Shown here: positions 46,310-55,714 of the stretch, in pieces | How the letters are laid out: every line of letters begins with the position of its first letter | Position numbering within the stretch: position 1 is the stretch's first letter | From: JAVBLP01 sp031553505 | GTDB taxonomy: Bacteria; Elusimicrobiota; Endomicrobiia; Endomicrobiales; Endomicrobiaceae | Direction: 5' to 3' | NCBI GenBank assembly: GCA_031553505.1 | Contig: JAVBLP010000002.1 | Coordinates: forward strand, 1-64,000 | DNA: 64,000 nt | The notes under the pieces: model-generated | Seen by the model: only the letters and a program-made list of their open reading frames with translations | The model's database searches: none | What the model was told of the DNA's origin: nothing | Position numbers and translations under genes: made by a program

Positions 46310-49042
46310 ATGAAAAAATTTTATATCATTGACGGAAACGCCTATATTCACAGAGCATATCATGCCCTGCCCCCTCTTTCCACGTCGCATAACCAGCAGG
46401 TAAACGCGGTTTACGGTTTTATAAAGCTGCTGATGAAAATCAAAAATAACTTTAAGCCCGATTTTATCGCGGTATGCTTTGACTATCCCGCGAAAAATTT
46501 CAGGCATGCAATGTATAAGGAGTATAAAGCTAACCGCAAACCTCTTGATGAAGCGCTTATAAGCCAAATGCCTATTGCAAGGGAAGCCGTAAAGGCGCTA
46601 AATATAGCGGAAGTTGAGCTTGAAGGCTACGAAGCCGATGACTTGATTGCCACCATTGCCGAAAAAAATAAAAAAGATGAAATTAGAAGCATAATTGTTA
46701 CCGGAGACAAAGATATTTTACAGCTTGTTGAAGATGATGATATCTTGGTGTGGAACGATTCGAAGGATATAATGTTTGGCGAAAAAGAAGTGGAAGAAAA
46801 ATTTGGCGTAAAACCCGGGCGACTGACAGACGTTTTTGCTCTTATGGGCGACGCTTCGGACAATATCCCGGGCGTGAAAGGGATAGGGGAAAAGACTGCG
46901 GTAAAGCTTATACAGAAGTTTGGCACACTTCAAAAAACGCTCGATAATGCCGCTTCCGTAAAAGGAAATGCCGGAAAACTGCTGCAAAACGGAAAAAATG
47001 ACGCGCTTTTAAGCAAGGAGCTTGTTGAACTTAAAAAAGACGTGCCTATAAAATATGACCTTAAGTACTTTGAAAACAGGGAAATTGATACTGCTGCAGC
47101 CGTGCCGTTCTTTAAAAAATATGAATTTAAGAGCCTTTTGAACAAATACGCAGGTGATACTGAACCTTCCGCCATGTCTAAAACCGGCGAACCTGTCCTG
47201 CCGGAAAATAAACACATGAGTATTAAGGGTAAAAAAGCGGATTTCAAGTCCGAGATAGCCGATACCGTTGAAAAAGCCGAAGAAGTGGCGAAAAAGATTG
47301 AAAAAGAAGGCGTTTTTGCATTAAAAACGATCGGTTCTTCCGATGATTCTTTAAAATCCCATATTATAGGCGTTTCATTTTGCGTGTCAGGCATATCTTA
47401 TTATGTGCCAGTAGGTCATAATGACTTTACCGCGAAACAGATTGTTTTTGAAGATTTTAAAAAAATATTCGGACCCGTTTTAAATTCAACAAAGATAAAA
47501 AAAACCGGATATGATTTAAAACATGAGAGAAATATCTATTTTTCACTCAAAATCGGCATAGAAAATATATATTTTGACATAATGCTTGCTTCATATTGCC
47601 TTAATGCCGCAAAATCCCATGATATTGCGGATATGGCGGAAGAATACCTTGGTTTTAAAGCCGCTGATAAAAGTTATTTAGGCAAAGCTTCCAAAAAAAT
47701 CGCCCATTCAGAGGCTTCTGTTGAGCACTCCGCTTCCTACGCCAATTCAATATCATACGCTTCATATGAAATATATACGATATTAGAGCCTGCAATAGAA
47801 AAAAATAAACTGTTTGAACTGTTTTTTGACATTGAAATGCCGCTTCTTGAAGTGCTTTCCGAAATGGAAATGGCAGGCATTAAAGTGGACATGGAGTTTT
47901 TAAAACATTTTGATACAAAAATATCTGCAGAGATAAAGAAAATCGAAGCGAATATATATATAACCGCCGGCACGGAGTTTAACATAAACTCCCCCAAGCA
48001 GCTCGCGTCAATAATGTTTGACAAACTGCATTTGCCGGTGGTTAAAAAGACAAAAACCGGCTATTCAACCGATGAAGAGGTTTTAACCGAACTCTCTTCT
48101 TATGAATTTCCGGCTGAAATACTAAAATACAGGGAACTCCAAAAACTTAAAAGCACATATATCGACCCTATAACAAACTACTGCGCCTACTACGGCGACA
48201 GAATACACACGATATTCAACCAGGCTGTAACCATTACGGGAAGATTGTCTTCCACCGAGCCAAATCTGCAAAATATACCGATAAAATCCGCTTACGGCAG
48301 GGAATTCAGAAAAGCGTTTATCCCGGAAAAAGGAAATGTTTTTGTTTCCGCCGATTACTCTCAGATAGATTTAAGGGTTTTAGCTCATATTTCCGGAGAT
48401 AAAAAACTTATTGAAGCGTTTAAGGAAGGGGAAGATATACACTCGGCTACCGCAAGGGAAGTTTTTAATGTCCCTAAAAACGAAAAAGTGCCTGATGATT
48501 TGAGAAGCGCCGCAAAATCCATTAATTTCGGAATAGTTTACGGAATGTCTCCTTTCGGCTTGTCAAAACAGCTTAATATACCTTTCGCCAAAGCAAAAGA
48601 ATATATTGACGGCTACTTTGAAAGATACAGCGGCGTTAAAAAGTGGATGTCTGAGATTGTTGAAGACGCCAAAAAAAATGGGTATGTCTGTACCATTACG
48701 GGAAGAGTGCGCTATATGCCGGAGTTTCAATCTTCAAACAGCCAGCTTAAAGCCGCCGGGGAAAGGATGGCGCTTAATACGCCGGTGCAGGGCAGTTCTG
48801 CCGATATAATAAAAATCGCGATGGTAAACATATATAATGAGTTGAAATCAAAAGAATATGATGCTTTAATGTTACTGCAGGTTCATGACGACCTTCTTTT
48901 TGAAGTTCACAAAGATAAAGCCGTTAAACTGGCGGCTATGATAAAAGATAAAATGGAAAACTCCGTTAAACTAGGCGTACCTCTTGTGGTGGATATAAAA
49001 ACCGGCGGAAGCTGGGGCGATATGGAGAAATACAAAAAATGA
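46310..49042 (+). CDS. polA: DNA polymerase I, proofreading domain probably inactive
   Basis: 910 residues. The 5'-3' exonuclease domain (about 1-290) retains EVELEGYEADDLIAT and GDASDNIPGVKGIGEKTA. The polymerase domain retains motif A DYSQIDLRVLAH, motif B RSAAKSINFGIVYG and motif C QVHDDLLFE. The middle 3'-5' exonuclease domain (about 325-490) has lost its metal ligands: motif I reads FALKTI instead of FDTE, motif II LKHER instead of LKYDR, and motif III has no Asp. So it likely repairs DNA and removes primers without proofreading, as in Taq. It overlaps coaE by 4 bases. Confidence 0.96.
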   Translation: MKKFYIIDGNAYIHRAYHALPPLSTSHNQQVNAVYGFIKLLMKIKNNFKPDFIAVCFDYPAKNFRHAMYKEYKANRKPLDEALISQMPIAREAVKALNIAEVELEGYEADDLIATIAEKNKKDEIRSIIVTGDKDILQLVEDDDILVWNDSKDIMFGEKEVEEKFGVKPGRLTDVFALMGDASDNIPGVKGIGEKTAVKLIQKFGTLQKTLDNAASVKGNAGKLLQNGKNDALLSKELVELKKDVPIKYDLKYFENREIDTAAAVPFFKKYEFKSLLNKYAGDTEPSAMSKTGEPVLPENKHMSIKGKKADFKSEIADTVEKAEEVAKKIEKEGVFALKTIGSSDDSLKSHIIGVSFCVSGISYYVPVGHNDFTAKQIVFEDFKKIFGPVLNSTKIKKTGYDLKHERNIYFSLKIGIENIYFDIMLASYCLNAAKSHDIADMAEEYLGFKAADKSYLGKASKKIAHSEASVEHSASYANSISYASYEIYTILEPAIEKNKLFELFFDIEMPLLEVLSEMEMAGIKVDMEFLKHFDTKISAEIKKIEANIYITAGTEFNINSPKQLASIMFDKLHLPVVKKTKTGYSTDEEVLTELSSYEFPAEILKYRELQKLKSTYIDPITNYCAYYGDRIHTIFNQAVTITGRLSSTEPNLQNIPIKSAYGREFRKAFIPEKGNVFVSADYSQIDLRVLAHISGDKKLIEAFKEGEDIHSATAREVFNVPKNEKVPDDLRSAAKSINFGIVYGMSPFGLSKQLNIPFAKAKEYIDGYFERYSGVKKWMSEIVEDAKKNGYVCTITGRVRYMPEFQSSNSQLKAAGERMALNTPVQGSSADIIKIAMVNIYNELKSKEYDALMLLQVHDDLLFEVHKDKAVKLAAMIKDKMENSVKLGVPLVVDIKTGGSWGDMEKYKK

Positions 49043-49632
49043 TAATAGGGCTCACAGGCGGCATCGCGACCGGAAAAAGCGAAAGTGAAAAATACTTTAA
49101 AAAACTCGGCGCGTACACTATAGATGCGGACGCAATTTCACACGATTTAACGGCTAAAGGAATGCCGGCGCTTAAAGAACTTGTCAAATATTTCGGCAAA
49201 GGCATTTTACAAAAGAACGGCGCTTTAAACAGAAGAAAGCTTGCCGAAATAATATTTACCGATCCGGAATCAAAACTCAGGGTGGAAAAAGTATTGCACG
49301 CCTACATAATATCCTGCATAAACGAAGTAATTTCAAAGAAATATAAAAAGTATAACGTCGTTATCAACGCCCCGCTTCTTTTTGAAGTGGGCTTGGACAG
49401 AATATGCGACAAAATAGTCGTAGTATGGGCTCCGTACAACACTCAGGCAAGGCGGCTTGCGTTAAGAGACCAGCTTGATATGAAACAGGTAAAAAAGAGA
49501 ATAGATTCGCAAATGCCGATAGAAAAAAAGATGGAACTTGCTGATTATGTTATAGATAACAGCGGCCCTAAAAGCGCGCTTCCCAAAAAAGTTAAAGAAC
49601 TTTATGCTTTATTGACATCCGAAAATAAATAA
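49039..49632 (+). CDS. coaE: Dephospho-CoA kinase
   Basis: 197 residues with P-loop GGIATGKS (7-14) and the family strings DADAISHDL and NAPLLFEVGLD. Catalyses the last step of coenzyme A synthesis. Its ATG overlaps the polA stop (ATGA), a common polA-coaE pair. The 150-base gap that follows shows only AT-rich sequence with no clear promoter. Confidence 0.94.
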   Translation: MIIGLTGGIATGKSESEKYFKKLGAYTIDADAISHDLTAKGMPALKELVKYFGKGILQKNGALNRRKLAEIIFTDPESKLRVEKVLHAYIISCINEVISKKYKKYNVVINAPLLFEVGLDRICDKIVVVWAPYNTQARRLALRDQLDMKQVKKRIDSQMPIEKKMELADYVIDNSGPKSALPKKVKELYALLTSENK

Positions 49633-49783
49633 TATAGAATTCAGTAACTTAACCGTTACTTCAAATCAAAAAATCCAAAATGGAAAAACAAAACAAATCA
49701 AAAACAATACCTAATTTTATGCATTCCTTAAAAAAACACCAACTAAAATTTAATTGCGCGCCAAAAAAACTCTGGAGGAGTTA

Positions 49784-51070
49784 ATGGAAAAAGAGAAATC
49801 TATGGATGTTTCGGCATTGTCAAAACGGACAATGGCTGAGCTGACTAAACTTGCGAAGGATTTGAAACTTGATACCGTCGCGGGTTTGAGGAAGCAGGAA
49901 CTTATAGCGAAAATACTTGAAGCCCAGACAAAAGAAAATAATTTGGTGTATGATGAGGGCGTTTTGGAAATCCTTCCGGACGGCTTCGGCTTTTTACGCT
50001 CGCCGGATTATAACTATTTGCCGGGTCCGGACGATATATATATTTCTCCTTCACAGATAAAGAAATTTGCCTTAAGAAAAGGAGATACAGTTGCTGGTTA
50101 CGTACGTCCTCCGAAAGAACAGGAAAGGTTTTTTGCCCTTTTGCAGGTTAAATCCGTAAACGGACAGGAAAATCTGGAAAATATAAGAGAACGTTCTCTT
50201 TTTGATAATTTAACTCCGCTTTACCCCGATGAAAAAATAGTTTTGGAAACAAAGAAAGAAGAGATAGGAACAAGAATCATAGATATGCTTATCCCTATAG
50301 GAAAAGGGCAGAGAGTGCTTCTAAACGCGCCTCCCCGCACAGGTAAAACCGTCCTTATGCAGAAAATCGCGAACGCAATCACTGAAAATAATCCGGGTAT
50401 CGAGTTAATGGTTCTTTTGATAGACGAAAGGCCCGAAGAAGTTACCGATATGCAGCGTTCGATAAAAGGGGAAGTTATTTCTTCGACTTTTGACGAACCT
50501 TCCGACAGGCATATACAAGTTGCCGAAATGGTAATAGAAAAAGCCAAAAGAATGGTTGAAAACGGCAAAGACGTTGTCGTTCTTTTAGACTCTATTACAA
50601 GGCTTGCTAGAGCCTATAATACGGCTATTCCTTCAAGCGGCAGAGTTTTGTCGGGCGGTCTTGATTCAAACGCGTTGCAGCGCCCTAAAAGATTTTTTGG
50701 AGCTGCAAGAAATATAGAAGAGGGCGGAAGCCTTACGATAATAGGGACTACCCTTATTGAAACCGGCAGCAGAATGGACGACGTTATATTCGAAGAGTTT
50801 AAAGGGACCGGAAACTGCGAAGTTTACCTGGACAGAAAACTTGCCGACAGAAGGGTGTTCCCTGCGATAGATTTGCTGCGTTCCGGCACAAGAAAAGAAG
50901 AGCTTTTGCTTACGGAAGACGAAAAAAACAAGATGTGGATATTAAGAAAGTGGATGAATTCCATGAACTCCATAGAAGTTATGGAAGAATTGAGCAAAAG
51001 AATGCTTACTTCCAAATCCAATAAAGATTTTTTGAAGCAGATGGAGCTTTCAAGCCTTGAAGGGCTGTAA
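49784..51070 (+). CDS. rho: Transcription termination factor Rho
   Basis: The start is ATG 49784, 7 bases after GGAGGAG; the in-frame TTG 49754 would place that site inside the gene. 428 residues. N-terminal SAP-like helices (ALSKRTMAELTKLAKDL) precede the RNA-binding cold-shock-like domain (GVLEILPDGFGFLRSPDYNY). The ATPase core has Walker A PPRTGKT (about residue 183), LLIDERPEEVTDM and the Q-/R-loop region. Hexameric RNA-dependent helicase that terminates transcription. No long insertion in the RNA-binding domain. Confidence 0.96.
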   Translation: MEKEKSMDVSALSKRTMAELTKLAKDLKLDTVAGLRKQELIAKILEAQTKENNLVYDEGVLEILPDGFGFLRSPDYNYLPGPDDIYISPSQIKKFALRKGDTVAGYVRPPKEQERFFALLQVKSVNGQENLENIRERSLFDNLTPLYPDEKIVLETKKEEIGTRIIDMLIPIGKGQRVLLNAPPRTGKTVLMQKIANAITENNPGIELMVLLIDERPEEVTDMQRSIKGEVISSTFDEPSDRHIQVAEMVIEKAKRMVENGKDVVVLLDSITRLARAYNTAIPSSGRVLSGGLDSNALQRPKRFFGAARNIEEGGSLTIIGTTLIETGSRMDDVIFEEFKGTGNCEVYLDRKLADRRVFPAIDLLRSGTRKEELLLTEDEKNKMWILRKWMNSMNSIEVMEELSKRMLTSKSNKDFLKQMELSSLEGL

Positions 51071-51136
51071 AGTTGACTAAAACTCAAAAATATTGCATAA
51101 TAAACCATTATTTTTAACCAAAGGAGAAGTTTGAAA

Positions 51137-51472
51137 ATGAAAGAAGCAACACATCCGAAATATGAAGAATGCACCGTATCGTGCGCATGCGGTTATACAT
51201 TTAAGACCCGCTCGACAAAACCAGTCATAAAACTCGAAATATGCTCAAACTGCCACCCGTTTTTTACTGGAAAGCAGAAGCTTATTGACACTGCCGGCAG
51301 AGTTGAAAAATTCCAGAAACGTTTCGCAAAAACCGACGGCAAAACCGTTGTAAGAAAAAAAGCGGAAAAGAAGGTTGCCGCCCCTAGAAAAACGACCGGA
51401 AAAATTCTTACATCTTCACCTAAAAAAGCAAAAACAGCAGTAAAAAAAGACAAAGAAGCAAAAAGCAAGTAG
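51137..51472 (+). CDS. rpmE: Ribosomal protein L31 with long basic C-terminal tail
   Basis: The start is ATG 51137 after AAGGAGAAG. 111 residues, clearly longer than the usual 65-75. The first ~65 residues are L31 of the zinc-binding type, with CAC near residue 17 and CSNCHPFFTGKQK (CxxC). The extra ~45 residues are Lys/Ala-rich (KKAEKKVAAPRKTTGK...), a disordered rRNA-binding-like tail. The gene is followed by a strong terminator and its order with rho and prfA is widespread. Confidence 0.94.
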   Translation: MKEATHPKYEECTVSCACGYTFKTRSTKPVIKLEICSNCHPFFTGKQKLIDTAGRVEKFQKRFAKTDGKTVVRKKAEKKVAAPRKTTGKILTSSPKKAKTAVKKDKEAKSK

Positions 51473-51485
51473 ATAAAATAAATCA

Positions 51486-51527
51486 AATATGGCAGACGCT
51501 GATAAAAAGCTTCTGCCATATTTTTTT
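51486..51527 (+). terminator. Intrinsic terminator after rpmE
   Basis: AATATGGCAGA pairs with TCTGCCATATT (11 bp) and runs directly into a T-tract. prfA starts 18 bases later, so it is read by leakage or from an unseen promoter. Confidence 0.92.
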
Positions 51528-51544
51528 GTTCAGGGATAAAAAAG

Positions 51545-52615
51545 ATGTTTTTAGAAAAATTAAAATCATTAAATGACCGCTTTTTGGAAGTGGAGAAAAA
51601 ACTTGGCGACCCTTCCGTGGTTTCAAACCAGGATGAATATCGGGAACTCACGAAAGAACATTCATACCTTATGCCGCTTTCTGAAAAGTACGCAGAATAT
51701 TCCAAGCTTCTTTCCGATATAAAAGGCGCGGAAGAACTGAAAACGTCCGATGATGACGAAATTAAGGCTCTTGCGCAGGCGGAATATGATGATTTAGTAC
51801 AGCAGAAAGAAAAAGCGGACGCAGAAATAAAAGTCCTTCTTCTGCCTCCGGATCCGAATGAAAACAAAAACATAATCATTGAAATAAGAGCCGGAACAGG
51901 CGGCGATGAAGCCGCGCTTTTTGTAGGCGATTTATACAGAATGTACACGCGCTTTGCGGAAAGAAACGGCTGGAAGTTTGAAGTTATCGATTCTAACCCT
52001 ACCGGCCTTGGCGGATATAAAGAAGTAATTTTTGAAATAAACGGAAACAAAGTATGGCGTTATATGAAATTTGAAAGAGGCGCGCACAGAGTACAAAGAG
52101 TGCCTGAAACGGAAGCATCCGGAAGAGTGCATACATCGGCGGTAACCGTTGCCGTATTGCCTGAAGCTGAAGATGTTGATGTTGAAATAAAAATGGATGA
52201 ATTAAGGATAGACACGTACAGGGCAAGCGGAGCAGGCGGACAGCATGTTAATAAAACCGATTCCGCAATCAGAATAACACATTTGCCTACGGGCCTTGTA
52301 GTTGCCTGTCAGGACGAAAGAAGCCAGATAAAAAACAGGGCTAAAGCGTTTAAAGTTTTAAGGGCCAAATTATACGAACAAAAACTTATTGAGCACGAAA
52401 AACAGCTTTCAAGCGAAAGAAAACAGCAGGTCGGCACCGGCGACAGGTCTGAAAAAATAAGGACTTATAACTTTCCGCAAAACAGAATTACAGACCACAG
52501 AATAGGCTACAGCGTTTATAATATTGATGAAGTTATGGACGGTGATTTATCAGAACTTATAAATAAGCTTATAGAAGCAGATACCGAAGAAAAGTTAAAG
52601 GCAAGCAATGCTTGA
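51545..52615 (+). CDS. prfA: Peptide chain release factor 1
   Basis: 356 residues. The GGQ loop (SGAGGQHVNKTDSA, about residue 231) triggers peptide release. The PxT-type tripeptide (VPETEASGRVHTSA, about residue 185) is that of RF1, which reads UAA and UAG, not the SPF of RF2. It overlaps prmC by 8 bases. The presence of a normal RF1 argues against general UAG read-through in this organism. Confidence 0.95.
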   Translation: MFLEKLKSLNDRFLEVEKKLGDPSVVSNQDEYRELTKEHSYLMPLSEKYAEYSKLLSDIKGAEELKTSDDDEIKALAQAEYDDLVQQKEKADAEIKVLLLPPDPNENKNIIIEIRAGTGGDEAALFVGDLYRMYTRFAERNGWKFEVIDSNPTGLGGYKEVIFEINGNKVWRYMKFERGAHRVQRVPETEASGRVHTSAVTVAVLPEAEDVDVEIKMDELRIDTYRASGAGGQHVNKTDSAIRITHLPTGLVVACQDERSQIKNRAKAFKVLRAKLYEQKLIEHEKQLSSERKQQVGTGDRSEKIRTYNFPQNRITDHRIGYSVYNIDEVMDGDLSELINKLIEADTEEKLKASNA

Positions 52616-53465
52616 CGCTACAAACGTTTTTACCCTCCTGCAATCCTCAACACGATTTCTTGAATCCCAAAAACTGCAAGACGCCAAAATAGAAGCGGAA
52701 TTTCTTTTGAGCGCGGCGCTAAATGTTAAACGCTCAAAGCTGGCTATTATCCGCGGTTATAAACCTACTGAAAATGAAACTAATCTTTTTACGCAATACG
52801 TAAAAAGGCGCTCCGAAAGGGAGCCGGCTGCGTATATAACCGGCAGCTGCGGTTTTATGGGATTGGAGTTCAGCGTTGATAAAAACGTTTTGATTCCAAG
52901 GCCGGAAACGGAACTTTTAGTTGAAAAAGTGTTGGAAAGAACAGGCGAAATTAGCAGAAAAGCCAAAATATTAGATTTATGTACAGGTTCAGGGTGTATA
53001 GCGGTTTCCCTGTCAAAACTCGGCAGCTTTTACGTTACGGCTTCAGACATAAGCCGGAAGGCGCTTGATATAGCCAAAAAAAATGCCGTTGCCAATAATG
53101 CTCTCAACATAGAGTTTATCCGCAGTGATATTTTTGAGGCTTTGGGAGACAGACAATTTGATATAATTGTCTCCAATCCGCCTTATGTTTCCAATGATGA
53201 GTATGCAGACCTTGAGCCGGAGCTTATGTATGAGCCGAAAATAGCGCTTGCAACGGAAGAAAACGGTTTATTTTTTTACAAGAAGATTGCACTTGAAGCA
53301 AAAAAGTATTTAAATGACAGCGGGATACTGTTTTTGGAGCTGAATGCCAATAAATCTGTTGAAATTAAGCAGATATTTCAAGATAACGATTTCAAAAATA
53401 TAGATATTTTTAATGATTATTCAAATTTACCCAGAGTTTTAAAGGCTGATATAAAAGGATCTTAA
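52608..53465 (+). CDS. prmC: Release factor glutamine methyltransferase
   Basis: 285 residues. Class I methyltransferase with the SAM-binding ILDLCTGSGCIAVSLS and the catalytic NPPY in IVSNPPYVSNDEY. The N-terminal helical domain binds the release factor (YITGSCGFMGLEFSV, RPETELLVE). It methylates the Gln of GGQ in RF1 and RF2; the overlap with prfA fits this. Confidence 0.94.
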   Translation: MLDATNVFTLLQSSTRFLESQKLQDAKIEAEFLLSAALNVKRSKLAIIRGYKPTENETNLFTQYVKRRSEREPAAYITGSCGFMGLEFSVDKNVLIPRPETELLVEKVLERTGEISRKAKILDLCTGSGCIAVSLSKLGSFYVTASDISRKALDIAKKNAVANNALNIEFIRSDIFEALGDRQFDIIVSNPPYVSNDEYADLEPELMYEPKIALATEENGLFFYKKIALEAKKYLNDSGILFLELNANKSVEIKQIFQDNDFKNIDIFNDYSNLPRVLKADIKGS

Positions 53466-53466
53466 A

Positions 53467-54723
53467 ATGGATAAAATTATTATTAAGGGCGGAAAAAAAC
53501 TTAAAGGAACGGTTAAGGTTTCCGGGGCTAAAAATTCGGCATTGCCGATTCTTTTTGCCGCTCTGCTTACGGATGAGCCTGTCACGGTAACAAATATTCC
53601 TTCTCTTGCGGATATAAAAACAACGGTTGAATTTTTGAATTTTATAGGTAAAAAGACCGTTAAAAAAGGAAATACGGTAACAGCGTATAAATCAAATAAA
53701 TATAAGCATATCGCTCCTTATGATTTGGTAAGAAAAATGCGCGCGAGCGTTTTGATCATGGGGCCTTTGCTTGCAAGGCTTGGCAAAGTCGACGTTTCTC
53801 TTCCGGGGGGATGCGCTATAGGCGCAAGGCCGATAGATATACATTTAGACGCTTTTAAAAAACTTGGGGTTAACATAGAAGTTGAAGGCGGATACGTAAA
53901 AACTTCCTGCAAGGGCGGTTTGAAAGGCGCTGATATTGAGTTTCGTTTTCCAAGCGTAGGCGCAACAGAAAATTTAATGCTTGCAAGCGTTCTTGCTAAA
54001 GGTAAAACGAGGATAATTAATGCGGCAAGAGAGCCTGAAATAGAAGATTTGGCTGAAGTTTTGAATAAGATGGGCGCTAAAGTTTCCGGTGCGGGAACGG
54101 ATACAATTATTATTGAAGGCGTTACGAAATTAAATGGATTTAATCATAAAGTTATTCCTGACAGGATAGAGGCTGCTACATATTTAATAGCTGCCGCAAT
54201 TACGAAAGGCGAAGTTATTTTAAAAGATGTTGTGCCTGCCCATATAAAAGCGGTAACCGATAAACTTAAAAAAATCGGGCTGCAAATAAAAGAAACGGAC
54301 GATTCCATAAGCGCAAAATGGGTCAAAAACTTAAAACCGCACGATATAAGCACAGAAGTTTATCCCGGATTTCCTACGGACGCGCAGGCGCAGTGGATGG
54401 CGCTTATGTGCCTTTTGAAAGGCAAATCCTGCGTTAAAGAAAATGTTTTTGAAAACAGGTTTTTGCACGTTGCCGAACTCCAGAGGTTTGGGGCAGATTT
54501 ATCGGTTGACGGCAAATTTGTAAATATTAAAGGCGTTGAAAAGCTTTCTGGAGCGCCGGTAATGGTCTCGGATTTGCGCGCGGGCGCCGCTCTTGTGCTT
54601 GCTGGTCTTGCCGCTGAAGGAAAAAGCGCCGTTTCAAGGATTTACCATTTGGACCGCGGCTATGATATGCTTGAAAAGAAGCTGAAAAAGCTTGGCGCGG
54701 ACATAAAAAGGATAAAAGGCTGA
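53467..54723 (+). CDS. murA: UDP-N-acetylglucosamine 1-carboxyvinyltransferase
   Basis: 418 residues. KNSALPILFAALLTDEP near the N-terminus and the catalytic Cys116 in GGCAIGARP are present, so it should be fosfomycin-sensitive in principle. It performs the first committed step of peptidoglycan synthesis (PEP plus UDP-GlcNAc). Begins one base after prmC. Confidence 0.96.
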   Translation: MDKIIIKGGKKLKGTVKVSGAKNSALPILFAALLTDEPVTVTNIPSLADIKTTVEFLNFIGKKTVKKGNTVTAYKSNKYKHIAPYDLVRKMRASVLIMGPLLARLGKVDVSLPGGCAIGARPIDIHLDAFKKLGVNIEVEGGYVKTSCKGGLKGADIEFRFPSVGATENLMLASVLAKGKTRIINAAREPEIEDLAEVLNKMGAKVSGAGTDTIIIEGVTKLNGFNHKVIPDRIEAATYLIAAAITKGEVILKDVVPAHIKAVTDKLKKIGLQIKETDDSISAKWVKNLKPHDISTEVYPGFPTDAQAQWMALMCLLKGKSCVKENVFENRFLHVAELQRFGADLSVDGKFVNIKGVEKLSGAPVMVSDLRAGAALVLAGLAAEGKSAVSRIYHLDRGYDMLEKKLKKLGADIKRIKG

Positions 54724-54738
54724 AAAGCCGTAAAATAG

Positions 54739-54767
54739 TTGAATTTTAAAGTTTTTTTTGATAAAAT
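54739..54767 (+). promoter_or_regulatory. Promoter of the rpsB operon
   Basis: TTGAAT (54739-54744), 17 bases, TAAAAT (54762-54767). Confidence 0.7.
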
Positions 54768-54774
54768 CTTTCAG

Positions 54775-54937
54775 TATTTTAAACGCAGAGCGTTTTAAAT
54801 AAGCACGCGGACGGATTTGCCAAAGGTCCCTGAAAACAAAGTTTAAAGGGGTTTGGAGACTGAAAGCCGCGGAAGCCGCAGGCAAAAAGCCTAATGCGGA
54901 ACCCTCAAAGAAGGGTAAAAAACCAAAGGAGAGTAGT
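54775..54937 (+). promoter_or_regulatory. Long structured rpsB leader
   Basis: About 160 untranslated bases precede rpsB. Visible stems are AAACGC/GCGTTT (54781-54798), a GC-rich CCGC...GCGG element around 54876-54900 with an inner GGC/GCC, and CCCT/AGGG just before the ribosome-binding site. S2 commonly autoregulates through its leader, so this is a candidate S2-binding RNA. It does not match any riboswitch I recognise. Confidence 0.45.
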
Positions 54938-55714
54938 ATGGCTAACATTACGATGAAAGCTTTGCTGGAAGCCGGTGTTCATTTCGGACATCAAACCAGA
55001 AGATGGAACCCTAAAATGGCGAAGTACATTTTCGGGGTAAGAAACAAAATCCACATTATCGACCTTCAAAAAACCCTAAAAGAACTGAAGAAAAACTACA
55101 AAGTTGTGAGAGATTACGTCTCCGAAGGGAGAGAAGTAATATTTGTAGGAACAAAAAAACAGGCTCAGCAGCCGGTTAAGGAAGAAGCATTACGCTGCGG
55201 CGCTTACTTTGTTTCCGAAAGATGGCTCGGCGGAACACTCACAAACTTTGAAACGCTTAAAAAATCCATCGGCAGATACAGAGAAATCGAAAAGATGAAA
55301 GAAGAAGGCGTCTTTAAGCTTCTTTCCAAAAAAGAGCAGTCCCAAATTGAAAAAGAAAACACAAGGCTTGAAAAATCTTTGGAAGGCCTGAAAAATATGT
55401 CAAAACTTCCAGGGCTTATGTTCATAGTAGACCCGCACGAAGAATCTACCGCAGTTTCGGAAGCAAGAAAACTCGGCATTCCAATCGTAGCGATATGTGA
55501 TACAAACTGCGACCCGGACTTGGTAGACCATCCGATACCGGGCAATGACGACGCAATAAGAGCCGTGAAACTTTTCTGTTCAATAGTTGCAGACGCGGTT
55601 TTGGAAGGAAAAGGCGTAGTAGAGAAAAAAGAAGATGATGATAACGAAGAATCATCTGAAGTAAAAACAGAAAAAGCTGCAAGCAGCGCAGAAGGAGATG
55701 CAAATGTCAACTGA
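54938..55714 (+). CDS. rpsB: Ribosomal protein S2
   Basis: 258 residues. MKALLEAGVHFGHQTRRWNPKM at the start, RWLGGTLTNF and PGLMFIVDPHEE in the middle and CDTNCDPDLVDHPIPGNDDA are conserved S2 blocks. Acidic Lys/Glu/Ser-rich tail of about 25 residues. It uses AAAGGAGAG and is followed by tsf with an 11-base overlap. Confidence 0.97.
   Translation: MANITMKALLEAGVHFGHQTRRWNPKMAKYIFGVRNKIHIIDLQKTLKELKKNYKVVRDYVSEGREVIFVGTKKQAQQPVKEEALRCGAYFVSERWLGGTLTNFETLKKSIGRYREIEKMKEEGVFKLLSKKEQSQIEKENTRLEKSLEGLKNMSKLPGLMFIVDPHEESTAVSEARKLGIPIVAICDTNCDPDLVDHPIPGNDDAIRAVKLFCSIVADAVLEGKGVVEKKEDDDNEESSEVKTEKAASSAEGDANVN

Noticed and set aside
54775..54937. Cobalamin riboswitch or T-box in the rpsB leader
   Set aside because: No B12-box or T-box core string is present, and rpsB is not a usual target.
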